Positions 44,062 to 53,000 of a DNA stretch of 64,000 bases are shown here, piece by piece (the first letter of the stretch is position 1; each line of letters begins with the position of its first letter). A program made the translations under genes and the position numbers. This DNA is from Geobacter sp. DSM 9736 (GTDB taxonomy: Bacteria > Desulfobacterota > Desulfuromonadia > Geobacterales > Geobacteraceae), in NCBI RefSeq assembly GCF_900187405.1, contig NZ_LT896716.1, positions 1,116,001-1,180,000 of the forward strand, in the 5' to 3' direction. The notes under the pieces are model-generated. The model was not told where the DNA came from. It did not search any database and saw only the letters and a program-made list of their open reading frames with translations.

Positions 44062-44910
44062 ATGATCACTCAGATTCTAAGACCTCTCGCTCTGTCGATC
44101 TTCATATCAGTGACCCTCCTCCCGTTTAAGAGGGCGCATGGCGAGATTCTGCCCTTCCTAGGTCTCGGTTTCGAATTTACTTCCGGCGACTATGGAACCG
44201 GCACGCGCACAAATACCGTTTTCGTCCCGGTCACGATCGGGGCGGACCTGACGGACCGCTGGGGGGTACTGCTCGAAATCCCCTATATTTACCAGGACAA
44301 CACCAACGTCATCGGCAGACAGTACAACCAGATGCAGATGCAGACAACCAGGATGAAGACGGCGGCTGCGATGGTTCCGGGCTCCGGAAGCATGGGGCGC
44401 ACGGCCTCATCGAATCCGTCTGCCGGCCGGGGAGGACTTGGGGACCTCACGCTCCGTATCGGGTATGTAGCTATTGAGGAGACACGCGCACTTCCCCGGA
44501 TCAAGCCGGTCGCATCCGTGAAGCTCCCAACCGCAGATAAAGATCACGGTCTGGGGACGGGAAAATTCGAGGAAAGCCTCTCTGTAGAATTCTCAAAATG
44601 GATGGGAGACTGGTATGGGTTCATCGAGCCGGGTTACACGTTCCAGGGAAGCTCACCTGCCCTTGCACTGAAGGACTATCCTTTCCTTGACGCAGGTATC
44701 GGATACCAACTGACGAACCGGTTTCGTCCCCTCCTAATTGTGAAATCTTCCGGAGCTCCGCAAGAAGGGGCAACTGCACTTCTGGATGCACGAATCAAAG
44801 GAAAGTATCAGACCACGGCTCAAACCGGCATAGAGGCTTACGGGGCCAAGGGAATCACAACATCGAGCCCCGATTACGCAGTAGGACTTACCATTTACTA
44901 CGATTTCTGA
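44062..44910 (+). CDS. predicted outer-membrane beta-barrel protein (282 aa)
   Basis: A signal peptide (residues 1-28, ending AHGE) precedes alternating amphipathic strands (FLGLGFEFTSGDYG; VFVPVTIGADLTDRWGVLLEIPY; YGFIEPGYTFQG), with the usual final aromatic (YYDF). AGGAG precedes ATG 44062. It resembles the transporter-like barrel proteins common in Geobacter. It may form a channel for the neighbouring secreted proteins, but only position suggests that. Confidence 0.7.
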   Translation: MITQILRPLALSIFISVTLLPFKRAHGEILPFLGLGFEFTSGDYGTGTRTNTVFVPVTIGADLTDRWGVLLEIPYIYQDNTNVIGRQYNQMQMQTTRMKTAAAMVPGSGSMGRTASSNPSAGRGGLGDLTLRIGYVAIEETRALPRIKPVASVKLPTADKDHGLGTGKFEESLSVEFSKWMGDWYGFIEPGYTFQGSSPALALKDYPFLDAGIGYQLTNRFRPLLIVKSSGAPQEGATALLDARIKGKYQTTAQTGIEAYGAKGITTSSPDYAVGLTIYYDF

Positions 44911-44929
44911 AACTACCAAGGAGAATTGC

Positions 44930-45820
44930 ATGAAAAAAAAAGCAGCTCTTACACTCATCGGCGTACTTTTCATTGCGGGTTGCAGCGGCTCAGGCAGCAC
45001 CGGTTCTGCAACACAGATAAGCGGGGCCGTGGCGGATGGCTACCTGCAGAATGCCCTGGTATTCCTCGACAAGAACAGAAATTACCAGCTCGATCCGGGT
45101 GAGCCTTCCACGACCACCGACGCAAACGGAGCATATACTCTCAATGTCGCTCCCGAAGATGTTGGTATTTATCCAATTGTCGCGCTTGCCATCGAAGGAC
45201 AAACCATCGACGCTGACACACCCGGGGTCCCCCTGACCAGCACCTACGTCCTATGCACCCCCGGCGCCGCAGTGTCCGGCACGGTCAATAACTTCATCAG
45301 CCCTTTTTCTACACTTATCCGCGAAAAGCTCGAAGCCAATCCTGGCATGACGGTGGCGGATGCAATAACGCAACTGCGTAACCAACTAAACATGCCCGCC
45401 GGTGTCAACATGATGGGGAACTATGTTGCCGGATCCGCATCAGGGCTGCATGGAACAGAATACCAGGAGATGCACCAGGTAGCCCGTCAGATGGCGGGGC
45501 TGATGGCTGAGCAGTCGGCTCTCGTGATGAACGGAAGAAGCGTCAACACCAACAACTTCCGGAGCATGATGGGGGAAATAAACGATTACCTCCCACAGAT
45601 TGCGGATAATGCCATCGGAGGGGAGGGAATGAACAGCGTGTTCATGAACACCATGCGAGCACGAATGCAGACAGCAATGGAATCACTGCCTGCTTACGGC
45701 GGATTCAGAAACTACTCCGCAACCTTCCGCAGCATGACGAGTGTCACGTATTTCTGGAATTTTTCTGGTGGACGCATGCAACCTCGTGGGGGAACAATGC
45801 GTGGTGGCATGGGAAGATAG
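44930..45820 (+). CDS. exported lipoprotein with carboxypeptidase-like repeat and RGG-Met tail (296 aa)
   Basis: The lipobox LFIAGC (Cys18) marks lipid anchoring. Residues about 27-110 form an Ig-like domain (ISGAVADGYLQNALVFLDKN; DANGAYTLNV). The helical rest contains Met-rich segments, and the C-terminus GGRMQPRGGTMRGGMGR resembles the tail of the 43508 product. AAGGAG precedes the ATG. A terminator follows, so it ends the four-gene run. Confidence 0.75.
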   Translation: MKKKAALTLIGVLFIAGCSGSGSTGSATQISGAVADGYLQNALVFLDKNRNYQLDPGEPSTTTDANGAYTLNVAPEDVGIYPIVALAIEGQTIDADTPGVPLTSTYVLCTPGAAVSGTVNNFISPFSTLIREKLEANPGMTVADAITQLRNQLNMPAGVNMMGNYVAGSASGLHGTEYQEMHQVARQMAGLMAEQSALVMNGRSVNTNNFRSMMGEINDYLPQIADNAIGGEGMNSVFMNTMRARMQTAMESLPAYGGFRNYSATFRSMTSVTYFWNFSGGRMQPRGGTMRGGMGR

Positions 45821-45832
45821 TGAACAAAACAG

Positions 45833-45862
45833 GCGGCCGCTCCAATACGAGCGGCCGCTTTC
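45833..45862 (+). terminator. intrinsic terminator of the secreted-protein gene run
   Basis: The stem GCGGCCGCT / AGCGGCCGC with an 8-nt loop is followed by TTT. It lies just after the 44930 gene stop. Confidence 0.8.
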
Positions 45863-45921
45863 CGGTTCCGAGCGGATAAGTTGGCTTAAGTTTGCGGATT
45901 CAAGTATTGCGCGTTTCGGTG

Positions 45922-46086
45922 CTATTTTCCGGCTTCATCTTTTTCAATTTTCTCTTTCTTGACACCCCGGGCCCCGGGGCTGCATGTGTCGGACATTCAG
46001 GTGGGAACACCGAGGCGGGGCAGGACGTACTTTTGCAGAATAATCCATACTGCGAGAATCCCGAACATTACTAGCAGGTCTTTCAT
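45922..46086 (-). CDS. probable 54-aa selenoprotein (in-frame UGA), membrane-anchored
   Basis: The ATG at 46086 has GGAGGG six bases upstream and a promoter at 46106-46134. One hydrophobic helix (residues 4-23) is followed by YVLPRLGVPT, then UGA at 45999-45997. The frame stays open for 24 more codons (MSDTCSPGARGV, then a Lys/Glu-rich tail) to TAG at 45924-45922. With UGA read as selenocysteine the motif is U-x4-C, like a redox pair. A foldable hairpin lies just after the UGA. If UGA is a stop, a 29-residue peptide results. It would be missed by ordinary gene finders. Confidence 0.6.
45958..45990 (-). promoter_or_regulatory. SECIS-like hairpin after the UGA
   Basis: On the minus strand, GACAC (starting 7 nt after the UGA) pairs with GTGTC. 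A 6-nt bulge and an inner CCC/GGG stem lead to a loop with several G residues. This spacing suits a bacterial selenocysteine insertion element within the coding region. Confidence 0.45.
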
Positions 46087-46105
46087 AGCGCTCCCTCCGC
46101 GTATG

Positions 46106-46134
46106 AATATAGTAAGAATATATAGCATAATCAA
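46106..46134 (-). promoter_or_regulatory. sigma70 promoter for the UGA-containing small gene
   Basis: The minus strand reads TTGATT, a 17-bp spacer and TATATT (5/6), placing the transcription start about 13 nt before the ATG at 46086. Confidence 0.55.
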
Positions 46135-46236
46135 TATATTTTTATCAGACCTCTCCGCGCCTCCTCTTCCTCCCCAATATGCTCAATGCTAAATTCCCAA
46201 TCCATCCCCGCCGCATTTTATTGACAATAAGTTAAT

Positions 46237-46264
46237 TTGTAATTCTTTATTATACGTTTATACT
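46237..46264 (+). promoter_or_regulatory. candidate promoter for the 46323 gene
   Basis: TTGTAA, a 16-bp spacer and TATACT (5/6). The spacer and flanks are strongly AT-rich. Confidence 0.45.
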
Positions 46265-46322
46265 TTTCTGTAAATTGCGCCGATGCACGCGGCGCCCACA
46301 TTCAGCTACAGGAGGAGCAACG

Positions 46323-46853
46323 ATGAAGAACGCAAAACGGTTAATATGTGCCGCAGCAGTTGTGGTTGCTCTGTCAGGAATGGCATGTACCAGCGGCAGA
46401 AGCAGCAGCATGGGAGGGGCAACGGGAGGAAGCACTGGCTCCGGCACAGGCGGCGCAATGTACAATTACACGAGTTCTTCTGGAGGTACGGGGGCAGGCG
46501 GAATCGGCGGAGGCAGTTATGACACCGGCGGAACCATGCAGAACGACACGACGGGTTACGGCGGTCAGAAAGGGTACGATCCTGGCGGCTCAACAGCAAA
46601 CGAGTCTACCGCCCCTGGAGGTCCGAGCAGCAGGCGTGGACCATACGGTGAGAGCAGTGGGTTCGACCCTGCCCGGATGGGTAATTTCACAAGTGCAACA
46701 AGCGGCTCCGGCGCCGGTGGTACGGGCACCGATCAGGACGCGGCTCTTCGCAACTACACCAGTTCGACCAGAGGATACAACGCAGGAGGAACCATGAGGT
46801 CCTATTCCAGCGCATCAGGCCACAGCACAGGAGGAGGGACGGCTGGCTGGTAG
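46323..46853 (+). CDS. exported Gly/Ser/Thr-rich repeat protein (176 aa)
   Basis: A signal peptide (residues 1-21, possible lipobox SGMAC with an atypical -3 residue) precedes a low-complexity region. Imperfect repeats of the type [NR]-[YF]-T-S-[SA]...G...AGG-T occur at least three times (YNYTSSSGG, GNFTSATSG, RNYTSSTRG). AGGAGGAG precedes the ATG. A terminator follows. It has its own promoter. It may be a cell-surface or matrix protein, but no family is known to me. Confidence 0.7.
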   Translation: MKNAKRLICAAAVVVALSGMACTSGRSSSMGGATGGSTGSGTGGAMYNYTSSSGGTGAGGIGGGSYDTGGTMQNDTTGYGGQKGYDPGGSTANESTAPGGPSSRRGPYGESSGFDPARMGNFTSATSGSGAGGTGTDQDAALRNYTSSTRGYNAGGTMRSYSSASGHSTGGGTAGW

Positions 46854-46875
46854 TTGACCGAAAAAGAATGCTAAA

Positions 46876-46912
46876 AGGCCGCTGCCCGGATAGAGCAGCG
46901 GCTTTATTTTTA
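46876..46912 (+). terminator. intrinsic terminator of the 46323 gene
   Basis: The stem GCCGCTGC / GCAGCGGC with a 9-nt loop is followed by TTTATTTTT. Confidence 0.85.
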
Positions 46913-46924
46913 GGGTGTATCTTA

Positions 46925-47428
46925 TTATCTTTCCGCTCTCGGCTGTCTCGGCTGAGAGATTTTCCCCTGTGCCGTCTGGGGAGCACGCTGCTTCTCAGAC
47001 ATGATCTGATCAGTGATCTGCCTGACCTGGTCCTGGCTCAAGAGCTCGATAGCCTGAGGAAACACCTCGTTCTCCTCGGTATCGACATGATCTTCCTTCG
47101 CGTCCTCAAGAGCAAGGAAGTTCGATTCCCACTCCTCCGATCCGACATCCTGGTCCGCCATCTGCTCGAGAATGTCCTTCAGGTCGTCATGATCCGTGTA
47201 TGCATCCTGAATAAGCTCAGAGAGTTCCTCGAAATCGAGGAGGATAGGATAGACATATTTTTCTTCAAGATTCATGTGTTGGTTCAGTTCATTCTCAAGA
47301 CGGCTGCAGAGTGCTTCCTTCTGGGCCTGCTCCGCGTCGCGTATTTCCTCCATAATGCTCGTCACCGTTCGATGGTCCTGTTTAAGGATCTGGAAGACAT
47401 CCTGTCCCTGTGCTTGTCTGGTAGCCAT
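46925..47428 (-). CDS. hemerythrin-domain protein (167 aa)
   Basis: A four-helix bundle with the family ligands: LKQDHRTVTSIMEEI (first His), NELNQHMNLEEKYVYPIL (HxxxE type), DHDDLKDIL, and KEDHVDTEENEVFPQAIELL (second HxxxE). It resembles regulators or scavengers of the DUF2249/YtfE-like hemerythrin group with a non-haem di-iron site. Possible roles are oxygen or nitric oxide sensing. ATG 47428 follows GGGGG. Confidence 0.88.
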   Translation of the reverse strand: MATRQAQGQDVFQILKQDHRTVTSIMEEIRDAEQAQKEALCSRLENELNQHMNLEEKYVYPILLDFEELSELIQDAYTDHDDLKDILEQMADQDVGSEEWESNFLALEDAKEDHVDTEENEVFPQAIELLSQDQVRQITDQIMSEKQRAPQTAQGKISQPRQPRAER

Positions 47429-47609
47429 AGTCACCCCCTTGGGTTAGAGATCTATAACAAATCCTAGCTGATAATCGGCCCTAGGCAAGCAGTTTAGCCA
47501 ACTTGCAGAGGGTGCCGGAGAAAATATTGGTTTGCATGGTGACGAGGAAATGTTACAGTGGCCGGGCTTTCAGACGACAGATGTTTCCTTCCCTCAGGCC
47601 GAGCATAGC

Positions 47610-49202
47610 ATGTACTGCAGCTATTACGGATTCCGCGAAAAACCGTTCAACCTTACTCCCGATCCGGGATTCATCTTTCTCGGTGAACAGCATCGCGAAG
47701 CATTCGCTCATCTCCTCTACGGCATCGACAGCCATACCGGATTTATCTCCCTTACGGGAGAGGTGGGAACCGGAAAGACAACCGTCATTCGCACCCTCCT
47801 CGGCCAGCTCTCAGCCGACAGGTACCGCACTGCGATCATCTTCAATCCCTCCCTCTCCACAATCGGACTGATGCAGGCCATCACCAAAGAGTTCGGTCTC
47901 CCCGTTTCCTTCTCCGATACGACGGAACATCTTCTGGACCGGCTGAACAATTTTCTATTACAAGAGAACGAGTCAGGAAGGACCGTAGTGCTCGTGATCG
48001 ACGAGGCTCAGAACCTGGCTCCGCAAGTCCTGGAGCAGGTTCGTCTCATCTCCAACCTGGAAACGGAGCGGCACAAGCTCATCCAGATCGTGCTCGTAGG
48101 CCAGCCTGAACTGCGCGACCTGCTCTCCCGGCGCGAGTTGCGACAGTTGAAGCAGCGGATTGGTGTGAGCTGTCACCTCAACCCGATGAAATTCCAGGAC
48201 ACAAGGTCGTACGTCGACCATAGACTCGGCATCGCCGGACGCAGCGACGGCGGTCTCTTTTCCCCCGCCTCGCTCCGAAGGATACACCGTTTTTCCGGCG
48301 GAATTCCGCGTCTGGTCAATCTGGCCTGCGACCGCGCTCTGCTTCTCGGTTACAGCAGGGGGAAAGTGCCGATTACCGGCAAAATGGCGGACATAGCCAT
48401 AACCGATCTTAGGAAGACCGATAAAAGGCGGATATGGCATAGGAGAGGTCTGGCCTGGGGTGGAGCAGTGCTCTGTATTGCTCTGGCAACAGCTTTTTTG
48501 CCAGACTTTTTGTGGAATAGAGAGACTTCAACGCCGGCTGAAGCGGTAATACCTGACAGGACTGCCGACCTGCAAAGGATTTTGGCAGCCATGACTGCAA
48601 ATGAAAGCGCGGCAGTAGCTTTCAATGCCATGGCCACGTGCTGGAGCGTTCAACCTCTCATGAATCCATCAAATGATGTGGTGCCGGAGCAGCTGGCACG
48701 GGAGCGAGGACTGAGGTCGATGAAATTTACCGGAGACCTGGCCACACTCGAACGCCTCGACTCCCCCGCCCTCCTTGAACTGTCCCTCCCCACGGCGGGC
48801 ACACGCTACCTGGCGCTGACCAACATGGATGACAGCGATCTTCTTACGGTTCCCCAGCTTCCCGGCAACAATCGGCTTACAAAAGCGGATTTAGCCGAGC
48901 TTTGGACCGGACGCGCGTTCATCTTCTGGAGGAACTACCTGGAAATTCCGACAGGGCTCAAGGAGGGCGCACGTCCCGATCTGATCTCACGGCTTCAGGG
49001 CCTTCTTAAGGGAAGCGGCACTTATTCCGGACCGCTGAACGGCAAATTCGACTCCGAAACCATCTCCGCAATCAAGACGTTCCAGCGACAGAATAATATA
49101 GAGGAGACCGGAACAGCCGGACAGCAGACACTGATCCTGCTCTACAGAAGTGGCGGAGGCTTCTCGGTTCCATCGTTGCACCGCAAGGAGAAGGTGTCGT
49201 GA
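47610..49202 (+). CDS. ExeA/GspA-type ATPase with C-terminal peptidoglycan-binding domain
   Basis: 530 residues from ATG 47610 (MYCSYYGFREKPFNLTPDP, the family start; upstream in-frame ATGs at 47532 and 47550 exist). The AAA ATPase has Walker A GEVGTGKTT near 50 and Walker B VVLVIDEAQNL. One membrane helix near 290 (GGAVLCIALATAFLPDF) leads to a periplasmic part, ending with a peptidoglycan-binding module (GPLNGKFDSETISAIKTFQRQ). GspA works with GspB to place the type II secretin in the cell wall. Its stop overlaps the next gene. Confidence 0.88.
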   Translation: MYCSYYGFREKPFNLTPDPGFIFLGEQHREAFAHLLYGIDSHTGFISLTGEVGTGKTTVIRTLLGQLSADRYRTAIIFNPSLSTIGLMQAITKEFGLPVSFSDTTEHLLDRLNNFLLQENESGRTVVLVIDEAQNLAPQVLEQVRLISNLETERHKLIQIVLVGQPELRDLLSRRELRQLKQRIGVSCHLNPMKFQDTRSYVDHRLGIAGRSDGGLFSPASLRRIHRFSGGIPRLVNLACDRALLLGYSRGKVPITGKMADIAITDLRKTDKRRIWHRRGLAWGGAVLCIALATAFLPDFLWNRETSTPAEAVIPDRTADLQRILAAMTANESAAVAFNAMATCWSVQPLMNPSNDVVPEQLARERGLRSMKFTGDLATLERLDSPALLELSLPTAGTRYLALTNMDDSDLLTVPQLPGNNRLTKADLAELWTGRAFIFWRNYLEIPTGLKEGARPDLISRLQGLLKGSGTYSGPLNGKFDSETISAIKTFQRQNNIEETGTAGQQTLILLYRSGGGFSVPSLHRKEKVS

Positions 49203-49792
49203 GCCTTATACTCGATGCGCTAAAAAAACTGGAACAGGAAAAAGTACGCCAGGAAAGAGGTCAGAAACTCGGCGCTGCCATCGTCGCGCCCGTGCCTCGG
49301 CACTCGTCCCGTACTCCGGTGATTGCTCTCGTTCTGGCAGCCGTTTCAGTCACAGCCGTAGCAACCGCGCTTATAGTCAAGGGTATCGGCAACAGAACAA
49401 TCGATGCAGTATCCACTCAGCAACCTCTCGAAAAAACTTCTGCCGGTATCGTTGTTTCTCCGCTTCCTGAGCCGACTTCAGCCTCGCCTGCTACACCATT
49501 GCAGCCAACTGCTATTTTAAAAGAGGTCGCGCCCAAACAACACACCTTGCCCTCACCCATCCTGCCCCCCATTTCACACTCTATGAATAGCCCCGAGTCC
49601 CCCGAACTGAATGTAAGCGGCATTGCATGGCAGGATGAGAAAAGTGCCCGGCGCGCAGTGGTTAACGGCGCATTGGTTGCGGAGGGAGCCACTATCGCAG
49701 GTGCTCGGCTCATCGAGATCCTTCCCGACAAGGTCCGCTTCAGCTTCGAAGGCCGCACCATCGACGTTACCAATTCGACTCCCTTCCCCTGA
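49199..49792 (+). CDS. GspB-like type II secretion assembly protein
   Basis: 197 residues. SLILDALKKLEQEKVRQERG is the GspB N-terminal signature. A membrane helix (about 40-60) and a Pro-rich linker precede a C-terminal domain (LNVSGIAWQDEKSARRAVVNG) typical of T2SS protein B, which resembles GspC/PilP-type modules. The GTG start overlaps the upstream TGA (GTGA) with AAGGAG upstream. No other secretion genes are nearby. Confidence 0.85.
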   Translation: MSLILDALKKLEQEKVRQERGQKLGAAIVAPVPRHSSRTPVIALVLAAVSVTAVATALIVKGIGNRTIDAVSTQQPLEKTSAGIVVSPLPEPTSASPATPLQPTAILKEVAPKQHTLPSPILPPISHSMNSPESPELNVSGIAWQDEKSARRAVVNGALVAEGATIAGARLIEILPDKVRFSFEGRTIDVTNSTPFP

Positions 49793-50028
49793 TTCCCTCT
49801 CTCAAAAGCCATCCAAACACTATTATTAATTAAATTTTTTTATTTATAGGTATTATATTTGCATTTATATGAAGATTCGTATTGATCCATGTCCAAAACC
49901 AAAGTAATCAAGCCGAGTTCCGCTCAGGAGCGATTCCCGCTCTTGCCCTTTGACCGGAAAACCCCGGCTATATGACTGCCGATTAGAAGGAGATTCTTCA
50001 GAAAAAGTAGAAATAAAAGGAGGGGGCG

Positions 50029-53000
50029 ATGGCCGGATGTGTGCGGTTCGTAAACCGGTTGCACAGCTGCTGGTTTCTCGTGGCAATACTTTTTCTGCTG
50101 TTCATACCCTATCCGCCTCCAGAAGCATCTGCTGACGGGTTTTCATCGGCGGCCCCAATGGGAGCGGCTCGCTCCTACCATACGGCAACCATCCTGGGTA
50201 CAGGCAATATCCTCATCTGCGGAGGCCTGGGCACAGGATACCTGAGTTCCACCGAGCTTTATGACCCGGTACGTAATGTCTTTCGCCCCTCCCCCCCGCT
50301 TTCCACTCCCCGCTACTACCATTCCGCTACCCTTCTCCCCAACGGTAAGGTTCTCATAGCAGGAGGGAGCGTCAACGCCTCTGAGTATTTCAGAAGCACG
50401 GAACTGTATGATCCCTCTACCAATACCATCTCTGCTGCAGCCGAAATGGCTGACCCCCGCAACGCTCATACGGCGACGCTTCTTTCAGACGGCAGAGTCC
50501 TTATCGCCGGAGGGTATACAGGGACCGCAACCTTAAGCCGCGCCGAGCTGTACGATCCAGGAACTAATTCGTTCTCCCGCACAGCCGGCGACATGGGCTC
50601 ACAACGCAACGCCCATACCGCCACACTCTTGCCCGGAGGAAAAATCCTCATAGCCGGAGGATACGTCGGCTCCTCCGCTCACCGTTCGACGGAAGTTTAC
50701 GACCCGGCAACAAACACCTTCACTAACCTCAATCAGATGAACACTGCTCGCTTCTATCACACCGCGACACTGCTTCCAAACGGTAAAGTCCTTATTGCGG
50801 GTGGAGCCAACGATACGGCAGTACTCAGCAGTGCAGAGCTTTTCGATCCCGTCACGGGGACCTTCACAGCCGTGGGGAGTATGTCTTTTGCCCGTCAGTT
50901 TCACTCAGCCGTACTTCTCCCAAACGGAAAAGTCCTTATCGCTGGAGGTCGCTACGGCAACACCTTCTTGAACAGCGCCGAGATTTTCGATCCCGATACG
51001 AATCTGTTTACTAACGTACCGGGAATGCTGGCCCCTCGGCACGCGCACACAGCCGCACTAATGGCTAACGGAAAGGTCATGATCGCCGGAGGAAGCAATA
51101 TGACCGGAGCCGTACGCAGTACGGAGGTCTATAATGCAGCCACCGGCTCGTTCTCGCCGCTTTCCGCCATGACAGATCCGCGCACAGGTCACGTCTCCGT
51201 GCTCCTTCCAAACGGAATGATCCTTACAGCAGGCGGCGATGGCGGCTCAGGGGCAGTCAACACAGCGGAGACATTCGATCCCTCCACCGGCAGCTCAACG
51301 AGCACGGGTATCATGGGGGCACGACGAAAAGCACTCACTGCAACGCTTCTGGCTTCCGGTCAGATTCTGATTGCTGGCGGCAATGACGGATCGAGCAGTC
51401 TTTCTTCTGCTGAGCTCTACGATCCCGCAGCCCGCACCTTCACCCACGCATCCGCCATGCATACGCCACGGCAGAACCATACAGCGACGCTGCTTCCCGA
51501 CGGGAAGGTCCTATTAGCAGGAGGATTAAATAACGGAGCCCCCTTGCGCGAAGCCGAACTTTATGATCCGGCCACCAATTCATTCGCCCCTGCCCCCAGC
51601 ATCAACACAGAGCGTCATTCCCATTCCGCCGTCCTTCTCCCTTCCGGAAAGGTCCTGATTTCAGGAGGAACAAATTCATCCCCTCTTAGATCGAGTGAAC
51701 TGTTTGATCCGGCAACGGCAACCTTTTCTCCCACGGGGAACATGCTCGACATACGCTCTGAACATAGCGCACTCCTGCTTCCCGACGGAAAGGTGCTTGT
51801 AACAGGCGGTACGAATGGTGTTGCAGCACTCTCCTCAGCCGAGCTGTACGATCCTGATACCGGCTTCTTCAGCGCCACTGGCTCTCTTGCCGCTGCCCGG
51901 CATTCTCATACATCCACCCTGCTCAACAATGGAGAAGTTATTGTCAGCGGTGGCATAAACGCAGGAGCGTCAGTCAGTTCCGCAGAGACATACAGTTCTG
52001 TGACAAATAACTTTTCCCCAGCTCCTTCCATGACCTCTCCCAGAAGTTCTCACACTGCTGTTCCGTTGCTGGATGGGAGAGTCTACGTCGCCGGCGGCCG
52101 AAGTGCGGCCCCTCTTGCGTCGGCGGAAGTGTACGATCCCGGGCTCGGGGTGTCCGAGACCCGCCGGCCTGTCATTTCGACAGTCGAACCGGTGCCGTTT
52201 AAACCTAACCAGCTGGTTATTTCCGGGACAGGATTCACGGGAACCACTGAAAGTTCGGGAGGTTCGACCAACAACTCCTCCTCCGATTTTCCGATCTTTC
52301 AGTTGCAGCGAGTAGAAGGGGGTCTGACCAGCATTGTAACTTCCGACTCAACGGCCCCTTGGAGCTATAACTTGTTTGCTTCGGCACCCTTCCCCCCCCT
52401 TCAGATGGGACACTATCGGGCAAGCATACGTAACAGCAGTATCCCGTCGAAAGAAAAAATCATTCTACTTGCTCCCGCCGTCTCCGCTGCCCCGGGTTCA
52501 CACGATTTTTCCACCGTCCATGTGAATCATCAGAGCGCGCCACAGCCTTTCACCATCTCCAACACAGGTTCCGCCGACCTCAGCATCACCACGATGCAGA
52601 TCACTGGTCCTGATGCCGCCATGTTTTCCGCTACCCCAGAACCGGGTTGCAGGCTCTCCGGCATCTGGGGAGTGGAGGAAGCCTGCGACGTAGCAGTCAC
52701 CTTCGCACCAACATCGGAAGGAATAAAACAGGCGACTATGAGCATAACCTCCAATGATCCCGAAACGCCTGTCATCACACTCTATTTCTCCGGAAGCGGA
52801 GCGATTGCTACCTACACCCTTACTGCAGGCTCCGACGGGACAGGAAGCGGAACTTTCAGCCTTTCCACAGGGGAAAGCTGCTCGGGACCCTGCAGTAATT
52901 CATATGCCGAAGGCACATCGATAACGATCACCGCCAATCCGGACCAAACATCTTTATTCACCGGCTGGACCGGCTGTGATTCGACTGTCGGCTCCGAATG

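Noticed and set aside
49793-50028. A possible c-di-GMP riboswitch before the giant kelch gene
   Set aside because: The leader is AT-rich and then G/C-rich, but I could not find the conserved GEMM core bases.
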